Source: JAGQOZ01 sp041399205
Lineage (GTDB): Bacteria; Planctomycetota; Planctomycetia; Pirellulales; Pirellulaceae
DNA length: 64,000 bases
Reading direction: 5' to 3'
NCBI GenBank assembly: GCA_041399205.1
Contig: JAWKTK010000013.1
Location: 1 to 64,000, forward strand
A model generated the notes under the pieces. It was not told the origin of the DNA. It saw nothing but the letters and a program-made list of their open reading frames with translations, and searched no databases. Shown piece after piece: positions 16,471 to 25,700 of the stretch. The first letter of the stretch is position 1. Every line of letters starts with the position of its first letter. The position numbers were made by a program, and so were the translations under genes.

Positions 16471-17808
16471 CTACGACGCCTTTCGTTGAGCCAATTTGGG
16501 ATTGGGGAAGTAGAACCAGTAGTCGCCCGACTTGCCGCCGGCAGCTGCGGTTTCTCGAATCAAGTATTCTCGCATCTCCAAAATCGCCTCGTAAGTCCAC
16601 CCCGTACAACGGTGCATTTCCAAGGTGACTGGGTCAAACTGGACGTTCCATTCGGGCTTAGAACGAGTTAACAGGGCATCTGGCAACACCAAGCAATGAT
16701 AGGCTCGTACGCCTACGGGCAAAGATCTCGCGAACGCCAGAGTCTCCAAAAAGCCGGCAGGCGAATCGGTGGGCAAACCAAAGATGATTTGAATTTCACC
16801 GAACGCTACTTCGGCTAACTGGCGAACGGATTGTTCGAATTGATCTTGATCCCAAGGACGATCGTGATTTTTTAGCACGGCCGGGTCGCGCGACTGCAGT
16901 CCGATTCCCAAATAGCCAGTGCCAACCGTCTCGAGAAATTCCAGATGTTCATCGCGAACGTGCGAAGGATAGATCTCTGCCCACAACCCAGCCGAACGCA
17001 AAAATCCGACTTCGCGTTCGGCCGCGACTAAGTTGCGAAACGCGCGAGCATTCAAATTTAGCCCTGCGTCCAGCAGAAAGACCGAAGGGCACGAAGTGAC
17101 CGCAAATGCGTGCAATTCGCGCATCAGATATTCGGCCGAAAAGACGGTTTTGGGACTGTCGCTGGCGCCCCATTCGCAAAACCGACAGCCTAGTGGACAG
17201 CCGCGATAGGTCTCGAGATACGCGACGGAATTTTTTCGCATCATGCTCATCTGAAACGGCGAAGGGATGTCATCTAGATTCCGAATTGGAGTTCTCACGC
17301 CGGTGTGATGCCAACCGTCCGGCGTCGCTAGGTCCAATCCGCCGACGGTGGCTAAGTGAGCGTGATCGAGCGTAGATAACCGCGCGATTTCGCGGAACGT
17401 CATTTCTCCTTCGGCACTGACCACGGCGTCCAGGCATTCGTGCGGTTCCACGTTGGGATAGACATCAAAGACTTTGGTTCGAGCGGACGGACCGCCGAAA
17501 ACGATGGTGCAGTTCGGTCGAAGCTCTTTAAATCGTCTGGCAACTTCGATCAAACAAGGAGTGCTCCAAACGTAAACGGAAAAGCCAATCAGATCAGGTT
17601 CGAAGGAAACGAGTGCTCGGACGTACGCCTCCACGTCCGCTCGGCCCATGTCAATCAATCCCAGCTGGCAATGTTGCAATGCCGGATCGGCCGCTACCGA
17701 CGCCAAGATGCGATGGATGCCGTAGCTGGGCAGATCGGCTCCTTCATGTTCATTGGCGTCGATTTCGGGCGTCATGCAGACAAACGCGATTCGCCGAATG
17801 GCATTCAT
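16471..17808 (-). CDS. Cobalamin-binding-type radical SAM protein
   Basis: 445 residues, an intact paralogue of the next gene. B12-binding-like domain ~1-165 (LIGFSVYVWSTP, VFGGPSAR), radical SAM cluster ligands Cys204, Cys208 and Cys211 in YRGCPLGCRFCEWG, then the TIM-barrel part with LGIGLQSRDPAV, and a C-terminal family extension. Members of this broad class use methylcobalamin or act as cyclases in natural-product and cofactor pathways. No DxHxxG cobalamin ligand is evident, so B12 binding is not certain. It is the third gene of the operon, 28 bases after the methyltransferase. Confidence 0.82.
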   Translation of the reverse strand: MNAIRRIAFVCMTPEIDANEHEGADLPSYGIHRILASVAADPALQHCQLGLIDMGRADVEAYVRALVSFEPDLIGFSVYVWSTPCLIEVARRFKELRPNCTIVFGGPSARTKVFDVYPNVEPHECLDAVVSAEGEMTFREIARLSTLDHAHLATVGGLDLATPDGWHHTGVRTPIRNLDDIPSPFQMSMMRKNSVAYLETYRGCPLGCRFCEWGASDSPKTVFSAEYLMRELHAFAVTSCPSVFLLDAGLNLNARAFRNLVAAEREVGFLRSAGLWAEIYPSHVRDEHLEFLETVGTGYLGIGLQSRDPAVLKNHDRPWDQDQFEQSVRQLAEVAFGEIQIIFGLPTDSPAGFLETLAFARSLPVGVRAYHCLVLPDALLTRSKPEWNVQFDPVTLEMHRCTGWTYEAILEMREYLIRETAAAGGKSGDYWFYFPNPKLAQRKAS

Positions 17809-17836
17809 TTCTCGAGCCCTTCCATCATGGTTTTCT

Positions 17837-18703
17837 TCAAGCCGGTTTGCGAAACTGCAAGTACCAGTAACGCAGATAGTGGTGTTCGTGTAGCCAACGC
17901 AAAAGCAGCGCGGCGCGAACCAGCGAATTGTCAGGTGTTGCCGACCATGATTCTGGGACTGGGCGTTCCGCTTGTCCGCATTCCGCTTGTCCGCAGGTAA
18001 AGAGATGACTAGGCCGAGTCGCCACGGTGGCGTCGACGACTTGTGTTAGTTCGAGCCCGACTTCGCACGCCAGTTGCTGATAGTCTTGTGGGTTTTTGCC
18101 GAAGTGGCTGCCAAAGTCGGGCCAAGGTCCGTAGCCGTCTTGCATGATGGCGCCGGCGCAAAACCAGGGAAACGCATTCGATTCGTACGGCAACGTGACC
18201 GTCATGTCGGACACTGCTAAGATGCCGTGCGGTTTGAGAATTCGACATGCTTCGGCCAGAAATGTTTGGCGAGAAGCGAAATGGAACATCGCTTCCACGC
18301 ACACAATTCGGTCAAAGTATCGATCGCGAAAGGGCAGGGCACATGCGTCGGCAGCATGCCATTCGAACCAATTGTGATGTTGGGCGACGATTTCGGCGCA
18401 AACGTCCAGTTGCCGCGAATCGATGTTTACGCCGCACAAAAACATGTTGTGCCAAGACTGATTGATGCAGGCCAGCGTTCCGCCAAAGCCACAGCCAACG
18501 TCCAGCACAGCTTGCCCGTCTTGCAATTCGGCCAGATCGATAACCGCTTGATTCAAACGTTCCTGCGCTGTTTGAAATTCACTGGCGTTATCGTTAACGT
18601 CGACCGGCGGTTCGTCCCAATGCCCCAAATGTACAAAACGCCCGACCAAACCTTGGCGATAGCCTGTCAGCATCGAGTCAAAATATTTGGGTACCGTGGC
18701 CAT
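17837..18703 (-). CDS. Class I SAM-dependent methyltransferase
   Basis: 288 residues from the ATG at 18703; the longer open frame overlaps the oxygenase gene and is rejected. Motif I is AVLDVGCGFGGTL (SAM-binding), followed by an acidic second strand (CGVNIDSRQLDVC) and the RIVCVEAMFHF strand of the Rossmann methyltransferase fold. It resembles small-molecule methyltransferases (methyltransferase 11/25 type). It starts 2 bases after the oxygenase stop, so it is translationally coupled. Substrate unknown. Confidence 0.85.
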   Translation of the reverse strand: MATVPKYFDSMLTGYRQGLVGRFVHLGHWDEPPVDVNDNASEFQTAQERLNQAVIDLAELQDGQAVLDVGCGFGGTLACINQSWHNMFLCGVNIDSRQLDVCAEIVAQHHNWFEWHAADACALPFRDRYFDRIVCVEAMFHFASRQTFLAEACRILKPHGILAVSDMTVTLPYESNAFPWFCAGAIMQDGYGPWPDFGSHFGKNPQDYQQLACEVGLELTQVVDATVATRPSHLFTCGQAECGQAERPVPESWSATPDNSLVRAALLLRWLHEHHYLRYWYLQFRKPA

Positions 18704-18705
18704 GC

Positions 18706-19575
18706 TTATCCCCAGCAGTACAAATGTTGGTGGTTGACGCTTCTGGCAAAAAAACTGCACATGGTCCAACGCTTCTTGGCGCCGACAACCGGGGTGACTC
18801 GATGCAGATAACGGCCGGAATCGACCAAGATCATGGTTCCAGCTGGCAAACGAAATCGCACAGACGGCAGTGATTCAGGATCGACGTCCAGTCCGGTTCG
18901 ATCGTCGTTCATGGCGGCGGTCGCTTGGGGCGAATACAAATGATTGTAGACTTGCAGTTCGCCACCTTGCAGCGGTGCGCCCAGCGACAACACAAACGAC
19001 ATAATGTGACCTTCCACCAACGTGGCCAAATGCTGGTACGAAGGACGCAGTGACTGTTCGTTGTCACAGTGCGCCGGAATAAAACCGCCCTCCAAGTGTC
19101 CGCGGATGGTGGTAAACATGTACGAATCGTCAGCGTTGGGTCCGGGCGCAGCGTGGAATGCTCGGCCGTGGTCCAATTGGCCCATCAGATCTGCAACGTG
19201 TTGTTGGGCTGACTTGTCAGGTGCAAAGAGTTCGTCCAACTGCTGATGAAACGTATGTGCATCGGCAAAGTAGTGCGGCAAACTTGGTTCGTCTAGATTC
19301 AAATTGCGACCATAGAAAAACGACTGGAACGCTTCGGGAAACCACGTCTGCTGGAAGGGCGGGTCGTGAGATTCCAAACGAGCGACCACGCGGCGGAGCG
19401 TTGCTTCCGGATAGACGTGATGGATCACAATGGCGTGTACTGCACCAGTGCGCAGCTGTTCGACCAGCGTCGGATAACGTTGGCAGTCGGCAGCTTCGAT
19501 TTCCACCATGCGAAGAAAGCCGGCCAGAGTTCGCACGGCTGGCGTTTCAGGTTCAACTGCCACGTTTTGCGACAT
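18706..19575 (-). CDS. 2-oxoglutarate/Fe(II)-dependent oxygenase-like protein
   Basis: 289 residues. The iron-binding triad is His169-x-Asp171 (IPAHCDNEQS) and His258 (GRYLHRVTPV), with Arg269 (KKRWT) placed to bind 2-oxoglutarate, in a double-stranded beta-helix context (GGELQVYNH, RLPAGTMILVDSG). First gene of the minus operon with a strong AAAGGAG site before the ATG. In such loci these enzymes hydroxylate or desaturate the product; the substrate here is unknown. Confidence 0.82.
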   Translation of the reverse strand: MSQNVAVEPETPAVRTLAGFLRMVEIEAADCQRYPTLVEQLRTGAVHAIVIHHVYPEATLRRVVARLESHDPPFQQTWFPEAFQSFFYGRNLNLDEPSLPHYFADAHTFHQQLDELFAPDKSAQQHVADLMGQLDHGRAFHAAPGPNADDSYMFTTIRGHLEGGFIPAHCDNEQSLRPSYQHLATLVEGHIMSFVLSLGAPLQGGELQVYNHLYSPQATAAMNDDRTGLDVDPESLPSVRFRLPAGTMILVDSGRYLHRVTPVVGAKKRWTMCSFFARSVNHQHLYCWG

Positions 19576-19760
19576 TTGAATTGCTCCTTTGCGAATGGTG
19601 CAGTTGCCACCAAGCTGGCAATGACTGCAAGCTGGCAGAAATGATTCGATTATCAGCGAAACGGCAAATTCGTCCCGCTTGGGCTAGATATCGAACCGAT
19701 AAACACTTGGCGTGAAAGAAAAGCAGTTCTGTTCGCGAATCCAAAGAAGGACTTGTTCTG

Positions 19761-20846
19761 GTGGCCACGGCAACAGCCTCAACTTCCCGTCATTCGCACA
19801 TTCATTCACCGCCGGACTACTTGTGCGTTGACCGATTTCTGGAAACGGCCGTCCATTGTCGTAGCCTGGCTTCCGCGTTTCGTTGTGGTTGGATTGACAG
19901 CATGTTGTCAGCGCCGCGGCGGCTATCCGAACTAGCGCAAGGCGGTGCGTTCGATCCAACGGCGGCGGAATTGCTGGTCGGTTTGTTGCGGCAGGGCGGA
20001 GTCGTCGAGCGAATCGAATTGGACAACGCGGAAAGCGAAGCGTCATTTCGACTGACCGACGAATTCCGGCAAGCGTTGGCGTTCCGAGACTTGCTGGAAA
20101 CGAAAATGGAATTCGCAAATCTGCTGGCCGTGGATTGGATAGATCGTTTTGATCAACTGCTGGCGGATACTTCGCAGTTCATGGCGGAATCTCGGTTGCT
20201 GCAATTGTTCTCTTATCAGCGGTGTTTTGAATATTCGCCGGAGAACTATGCCAATACCAAACGTTGGATGCGACTCACCACCGCGCTCACTCGGTATGAA
20301 ACGCCAGAAATCTTGGATTGGTTGTCCTTCGACTCTTATCGAGACATGGTGGACGTAGGTGGCAACAGCGGCGAATTTGCCAAACAGATCTGCCGACGGT
20401 TCGCTCGGTTGCATGCCACGGTATTTGATCTTCCGTTGGTGTGTGAAATTGGCCGCGAACATTTGGCCGGGTCGACCGAAAGTGATCGCATTCAATTTTA
20501 CGCCGGGAATGCACTGCAAGATGCATTGCCTTCGGCCGACGTTTATACGTTCAAGTCGATGTTGCATGATTGGCCCGAAGCCGAGGCCATGCGGTTTTTG
20601 GAACGAGCGTTTGCCGAGTTGCGCCCGGGCGGACAGTTGATTATTTTTGAACGCATGGCGACCGACTGGTCCAAAACGCCATGGACGTACGGTTCGCTGC
20701 CAACGCTGTTGTTCTTTCGATCGTATCGTCGTCCTGCGTTTTATTTGAACCAATTGGAACGAATCGGCTTTCAAGATGCACAGTGCCGCTCGATCGAATT
20801 GGATATGCCGTTCATGTTGATTCAGGCGAAGCGTGGTTCTGTGTAG
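19761..20846 (+). CDS. O-methyltransferase-like SAM enzyme
   Basis: 361 residues with an N-terminal winged-helix/dimerisation part (ASAFRCGWIDSMLSAPRRLSELA) and a C-terminal SAM domain: MVDVGGNSGEFA (motif I), TVFDLPLVCEIG, and the FKSMLHDWPEAEAMRFLERA stretch typical of the hydroxyneurosporene/acetylserotonin O-methyltransferase family, where the HDW histidine region is near the catalytic base. The start is GTG with AAGGA upstream. Transcribed divergently from the oxygenase operon, 185 bases apart, suggesting a shared control region. Confidence 0.85.
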   Translation: MATATASTSRHSHIHSPPDYLCVDRFLETAVHCRSLASAFRCGWIDSMLSAPRRLSELAQGGAFDPTAAELLVGLLRQGGVVERIELDNAESEASFRLTDEFRQALAFRDLLETKMEFANLLAVDWIDRFDQLLADTSQFMAESRLLQLFSYQRCFEYSPENYANTKRWMRLTTALTRYETPEILDWLSFDSYRDMVDVGGNSGEFAKQICRRFARLHATVFDLPLVCEIGREHLAGSTESDRIQFYAGNALQDALPSADVYTFKSMLHDWPEAEAMRFLERAFAELRPGGQLIIFERMATDWSKTPWTYGSLPTLLFFRSYRRPAFYLNQLERIGFQDAQCRSIELDMPFMLIQAKRGSV

Positions 20847-20879
20847 TGTATGCAAGTTTGACGCAGCAGATGAAGGTTT

Positions 20880-21022
20880 GTAGTCCCGCCTTGAGGCGGA
20901 ATGGAGTTTGTGCGAAACCGATTTTCCAATAGCGTTTCCGCCTCAAGGCGGGACTACGAACGTTGCGTTACCAAGTTTGTGTAACGCACAAGGCGTTACG
21001 AACATGGCATTACGAACATGGC
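20880..21022. repeat. REP-like palindrome followed by tandem repeats
   Basis: A perfect 21-bp inverted repeat: GTAGTCCCGCCTTGAGGCGG... at 20880-20900 pairs with 20937-20957. A second hairpin follows (TGCGTTAC 20964-20971 with GTAACGCA 20981-20988). Then TTACGAACATGGC is repeated at 20996-21008 and 21010-21022. The main palindrome recurs in diverged form at 46283-46344. Confidence 0.75.
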
Positions 21023-21072
21023 GTTGAAAAGAAAAATATCGTTCGCAGAAACTTGTCAGGAGGTGATTCGTC

Positions 21073-22068
21073 ATGGGGATTTTTCGACATGCCGACTACG
21101 TGGAGCTGACCATCCATTTTCGCTGCAATTTGAAGTGCGAACACTGCATGATTGAAGATACCATGGACCGTCTGGAACCCGCTTCAGACGATAAATTGTT
21201 CGAACTGATTGAATACAATCTGCAGCACCGACAATGGAAAGGACTCATTCTGACCGGGTCGGAAGTCACGCTGCGCAGCGATTTAGCGCGTCTGGCAACG
21301 GTCGCTCGTAACAATGGCTTCGAGCACGTGCGCATTCAGACACACGGCATGCGACTAGCAGATTCACAGTACTGTCAACAACTGGTTAATGCTGGCGTGG
21401 ACGAATTTTTCGTTAGCGTCACCGCGGCCGACGAACAGACGCACGACGCGATTACGGCAGTGCCGGGTTCCTTTCGCAAAACCATGCGAGGCCTCGAAAA
21501 TCTGGACCAGCTTGACGGCGTTTCGATCTTGACCAATACCGTCATGACGCAGCGTTGTTACCAACAACTTCCAGAACTTGTGGATCTGCTTAGGCACTTG
21601 CGGCGACTTGTACAGATGGACTTCTGGAACTATTGGCCCATGAGCGAAACGGATGACAAACAGTTAATTGTGTCGCACTTAGATTTGCTGCCGTATCTGC
21701 GAACGGCCATCCATCGAGCTCAAGATTATGGCCGAGCGGTGGAAGTCAAAAATTTTCCGGAATGTCTGCTGGGAGCCGATCATTTGGCATTGGACAATAC
21801 GCAGCCCAAACTGTTTATTGATCCGAATTTTTGGCCCGAATTTCATCGCAACGGTTTTCATCAGTGCAAGTTCCGAGACGAATGTGCATCGACGAATTGC
21901 TTGGGACTCAATTCCGCCTACGTTCAAAAATTCGGCTGGCACGAATCACATCTCCGGCCGTACGACACCGATCCTCGAGACGTGCGTGTCAGTGAAAACA
22001 TGCATTCTGCTTCGCCTCATCTGGTAGCAACACGGCAGACGAATTCGCAAAGTTCTCAAACCTTTTGA
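21073..22068 (+). CDS. Radical SAM protein with C-terminal cysteine cluster
   Basis: 331 residues. The canonical C18-x3-C22-x2-C25 (FRCNLKCEHC) binds the 4Fe-4S cluster that cleaves SAM; GSEVTLRSDL corresponds to the GGE-type motif. Four cysteines near residues 264-277 (HQCKFRDECASTNCLG plus neighbours) recall a SPASM/twitch auxiliary cluster, common in peptide- and protein-modifying radical SAM enzymes. A strong AGGAGGTG site precedes the ATG. It follows the O-methyltransferase after a repeat-filled 226-base gap. No precursor peptide is visible nearby. Substrate unknown. Confidence 0.82.
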   Translation: MGIFRHADYVELTIHFRCNLKCEHCMIEDTMDRLEPASDDKLFELIEYNLQHRQWKGLILTGSEVTLRSDLARLATVARNNGFEHVRIQTHGMRLADSQYCQQLVNAGVDEFFVSVTAADEQTHDAITAVPGSFRKTMRGLENLDQLDGVSILTNTVMTQRCYQQLPELVDLLRHLRRLVQMDFWNYWPMSETDDKQLIVSHLDLLPYLRTAIHRAQDYGRAVEVKNFPECLLGADHLALDNTQPKLFIDPNFWPEFHRNGFHQCKFRDECASTNCLGLNSAYVQKFGWHESHLRPYDTDPRDVRVSENMHSASPHLVATRQTNSQSSQTF

Positions 22069-22131
22069 TGCAATCAATCGCTGGTGTCGACGTTGCTGTT
22101 TCTTAAGCAAACTTGGTACGACGCTGCGCAA

Positions 22132-22299
22132 CTAGGTGTTGTCCATCAAAGTGATGTTTCGCTGCATCATTTGCGAAGCATCTTCGCTCAATTCTTGCTG
22201 GAACACATCACGGTCGACCCCGATTTCAACTGCTTCGCCATGCGCCGAATGCGCCGTTAAGAATAGGTAGTTGAAAAAAAGCGGACTTGCGTCACGTAC
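22132..22299 (-). pseudogene. Possible C-terminal gene remnant
   Basis: A minus-strand frame ending in TAG at 22132-22134 reads like protein (GEAVEIGVDRDVFQQELSED then ASQMMQRNITLMDNT), acidic and free of stops back past 22299. There is no usable start codon except internal ones, and it runs into the promoter region of the BlaI gene. It could be the tail of a lost gene; chance is not excluded. The rest of the 22069-22377 gap holds only the operator region. Confidence 0.25.
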
Positions 22300-22335
22300 A
22301 CTTGTACTGCTACAGTCTTGGCGTACAAGCGTACG
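22287..22335 (+). promoter_or_regulatory. Promoter with BlaI-type operator candidates
   Basis: GTACA-CT-TGTAC (22296-22307) is a palindrome containing the TACA/TGTA halves seen in BlaI/MecI operators; CGTAC-AAGC-GTACG (22322-22335) is a second one. TTGCGT (22287-22292) and TACAGT (22311-22316), 18 bases apart, could be the -35 and -10 boxes, placing the first palindrome inside the promoter. This fits autorepression by the BlaI-like protein encoded from 22378. Confidence 0.5.
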
Positions 22336-22377
22336 TGGTTGTAAAGTTCGTCAGTTCGGTACAGGAAGGAGTTCGGG

Positions 22378-22773
22378 ATGGTCGATCGTCCGGCGTTGTC
22401 CAAAGGAGAAATGGAGGTGGCGCGAACGCTGTGGCAAATGGGCCCGGCTGCGGTACGTGCGGTGTACCAGGCAATGTGCGAAGAAAAATCAATCGACTTT
22501 TCTACTGTGCAGACGTATCTGCGGCGTTTGGAGGCCAAGGGCTATGCAACTTCCAAGCTGGAAGGGCGGATTCGCATCTATGCGGCCAAGGCGCGAGCGA
22601 AAACGGTGATTCGAGACACCGTGAATGATTTGGTCGAACGACTGTTTGGTGGCGAAACGATGCCGCTGGTTCGACACTTGATTGAAGAACGAGGCATCGC
22701 GGCGGACGAATTGGCCGAACTTCGCCAACTGATTGAACGCCTGGACGCGTCCGACCAACAGGAGGCACCGTGA
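22378..22773 (+). CDS. BlaI/MecI/CopY-family transcriptional repressor
   Basis: 131 residues: an N-terminal winged helix (LSKGEMEVARTLWQMGPAAV, TVQTYLRRLEAKGY as recognition region) and a C-terminal dimerisation helix pair, the typical size and layout of BlaI-type repressors, which are inactivated by proteolysis through the partner M56 protease. GGAGTTCGGG precedes the ATG. Its stop overlaps the start of the M56 gene, so the two are coupled. In planctomycetes such pairs are numerous and mostly not linked to beta-lactams. Confidence 0.9.
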   Translation: MVDRPALSKGEMEVARTLWQMGPAAVRAVYQAMCEEKSIDFSTVQTYLRRLEAKGYATSKLEGRIRIYAAKARAKTVIRDTVNDLVERLFGGETMPLVRHLIEERGIAADELAELRQLIERLDASDQQEAP

Positions 22774-25700
22774 TGAATTTTTGGGACCTGTTCCTGCGGC
22801 ACGCGGTGCAAGTAACGCTGTTAGCCATCGTCGTTGGATTGCTGGTGCGCATCTTTGCCACGGATCGGCCTCGGCTCGCTCACGCCCTCTGGGCATTGGT
22901 CCTGCTGAAATGCATCACGCCGCCACTGGTTTCCAGCCCGATCGGCCTGTTTTGCTGGGATTCCATCTGGCGCACTTCGAACCAAGTCGCTTCCGTCGAA
23001 TCGAACGCGGCAACGACAAAGTCCGTGCCGTGGGCGCCGAACCGCGCCGATGCCGTGGTGGTACGCATTCCCAGCGGCCAGGCAAAAACAATTTCGCCCG
23101 AAGCAACCGCGAATGACCAACAATTGTCACACGTGAACGATAACTCGGAAGCAATTGCGTGGTCGTTCCTGTGGCGGAACGGGTGGATGGTGTGGCTCGG
23201 CGGAGCAGGCTTGACGGCCATGTGGATGTCGATTCGGTTGACGGTGTTTTTTCGCCGAGTGGTTCGGCACAGGGTCGCCACTCCGGACGAAGTTTCGCGG
23301 TTGGTAGATCGATTACGTCAAACGCTGGGGCTGCGGCGTTCGGTTCGCATCTGTACCGTGAATGCGGCGATTGGCCCAGCGGTGGTGGGTCTGCGACGAC
23401 CAACGATCTTGTTACCGAGCGCGATTCTGCAAGGCAAATCCGTGAAAGAACTGGAACCGTTGCTGGCGCATGAATTGATCCACATTCAACGAGGTGATTT
23501 GGTTTGGGCGTTGGTGCAAACGCTGGCCACCATGTTTTGGTGGTTTCATCCATTGGTGCGCCTGGCCGGGCGCCGCTTGACTGCGGAAGCGGAACGGAGC
23601 TGTGACGAACAGACGATTCTTTCGTTAGGTTGTTCGCCTGCCATCTATGCGAAGAGTTTATTAGACGTTTTAGAACAAAAGCACAAACTGCACGTGGCAC
23701 CGGCACTGCCGGGCGTGCGACCTGTGGACATTACTGCCAAACGATTGGAGCGAATTATGCGATTGAGACATGGAAGTCACAAAACGAATTCAAAATGGAC
23801 GGCCTGGTTGCTGTTGGTCGGAGCCGCCATGACGTTGCCCGGCGCCGCTTGGGTGAACGGACAGGCAGAAGGGGATTCGAACAAGCCGGCGCAGGATCGC
23901 CGCACGCAGGATTACCCCAAGACTTGGACCAAGATTGCGAATGCGCCGGGCGAAGAATCAAAGTTGGGTTTGCCTTCGCCTGTAGCGAACGACATGTCGC
24001 CAGTGAAATCATCTGACGTGACGATTGTGCAAATGGACGCGACCGCCGCGCTGCAGATGATTCAACGCGACGAACAAGTGGACGCAGAGCAAGCGAAAGT
24101 GATGCTGCGAGCGATGTTGCCGTTCGCCGGGCCAAACCGCAATAAGAAATGGCCAGAAGTGGACGTCACTGTGGCTCAAGCGAATTCGAACGATGCCGAT
24201 TCGGTTACCGGCAAGACGTTGGTGTTAGGTGGCGAACATCCATCGGCTCGGTTCGTCGAAAATCGCTTGTTGGCGTTATGTGATCGCAGCGAAGAGACGT
24301 TGGTTCGCGACTTGGTAAATCGCATCGCCCAGCATGGCACTCGGCAAATTTCCGTGACCACTCGTATTGTCACCATTCCTGCGGAAAAACTGCAGACGCT
24401 GGACGTAAAGTGGTCCATCATGCAAGACCGTACGACGGGCGCCAGAGTCAATAGAGATGCTGCGATTTCCGGCAATTTCATACTCGAAGGACACGTTACT
24501 GTGCCAACGCTGGTGAGTACGCTCGAGCATTCTCGGGCAAGACCGCTCATAACGGAACTACTGAATGACAGTTCGACGAACATGTTGATGGCGCCCAAAG
24601 TTACAGTATTTAATGCGCAAGACGCCACGATCCAAGGCACCGTAGAACGCCCGTTTGTTGTCAGCGTGAACGAAATCAAAGGTGACCTTGCCACGGCGTT
24701 GCAGCCGGTGATTCAAGTCATCCCGGAAGGGCTGAAGCTGGACGTTCGTCCGATTCTGAACGAAGCGGCGTCACACGTGCAACTCGATTGCAGTGTGCGA
24801 TACGACAAGATCACATCGGTGGATGAAATCAGCTTCAAACACACGTCGTCTTCGGACGGCAGTGGAGTCACATTGCAGGTACCGCAAGTTGCCAGCCAGA
24901 CGATGACGCTGACCGATTTTGAACTGCCTATCGATTCCACGTTGCTGATCGCCGGCATTCAAACTCGAGAAGCTGATCGAGTTGAAAAACGCGGTAAGAC
25001 CATCAAGGGACGTCAAATGGTGACGATGTTGATCATGCAATTCGAACATATTCGTCCTGTTCCGGCCGCGGATAAGGAGGCAGCCAACGCCGCGAATGCA
25101 CCTTCGCAACCCGCGTTCGTCACGATTTTTGGGCCTGCCGAACCAGATCATTTGGAAGCGATCTGTGAAAAACTCGATCAAGCCGGCGTGGACGAATATC
25201 GCTGCCAGGACGGCTGCGTGCAGGTGGCGGTTCGCTATTGGCAGCAAGGCCTGGCAGTGGTGCAACAGGATCGACCAACGCCCAATCCGGCAGTCGTTGA
25301 GGACACGATTCAGCGAGCTCATCCAGGCCTGGTGATTTCCGCCGACGGCGAAGCCGATCGTGATTACGGACCCTTGATCGAGGCCTTGCAGGCGGTGAAT
25401 GGGATCGAGTGTGTCGAGGTGTCCGGCAAGATTGATTTCACAATTGCGAACGATACGGTCGAGTTTTCCGGAAGGCATCTAAAGGTTTCGTCCGGGAAGG
25501 ACCCGGAAGAATTCTTGATCCAAGCAGATCGTGGCACAATTCGGTTCCTTTATCGTGACGCGGAAGAAGCAATGATGGACTGGAAGTTTGCGGGAAACGC
25601 CCAGGTTCGGTCAGATGAATTGGTGGCTTCGGCCGACGAAATTCGTATGGACGGAGTGCGAGCTTACTTTTCGGGGAACGTCGATTTCGCCTACAATCAG

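Noticed and set aside
19576..19760. Possible precursor peptide in the divergent region of the radical SAM cluster
   Set aside because: No short frame with a ribosome-binding site and a plausible leader/core was found; only short direct AGCTGGCA repeats.
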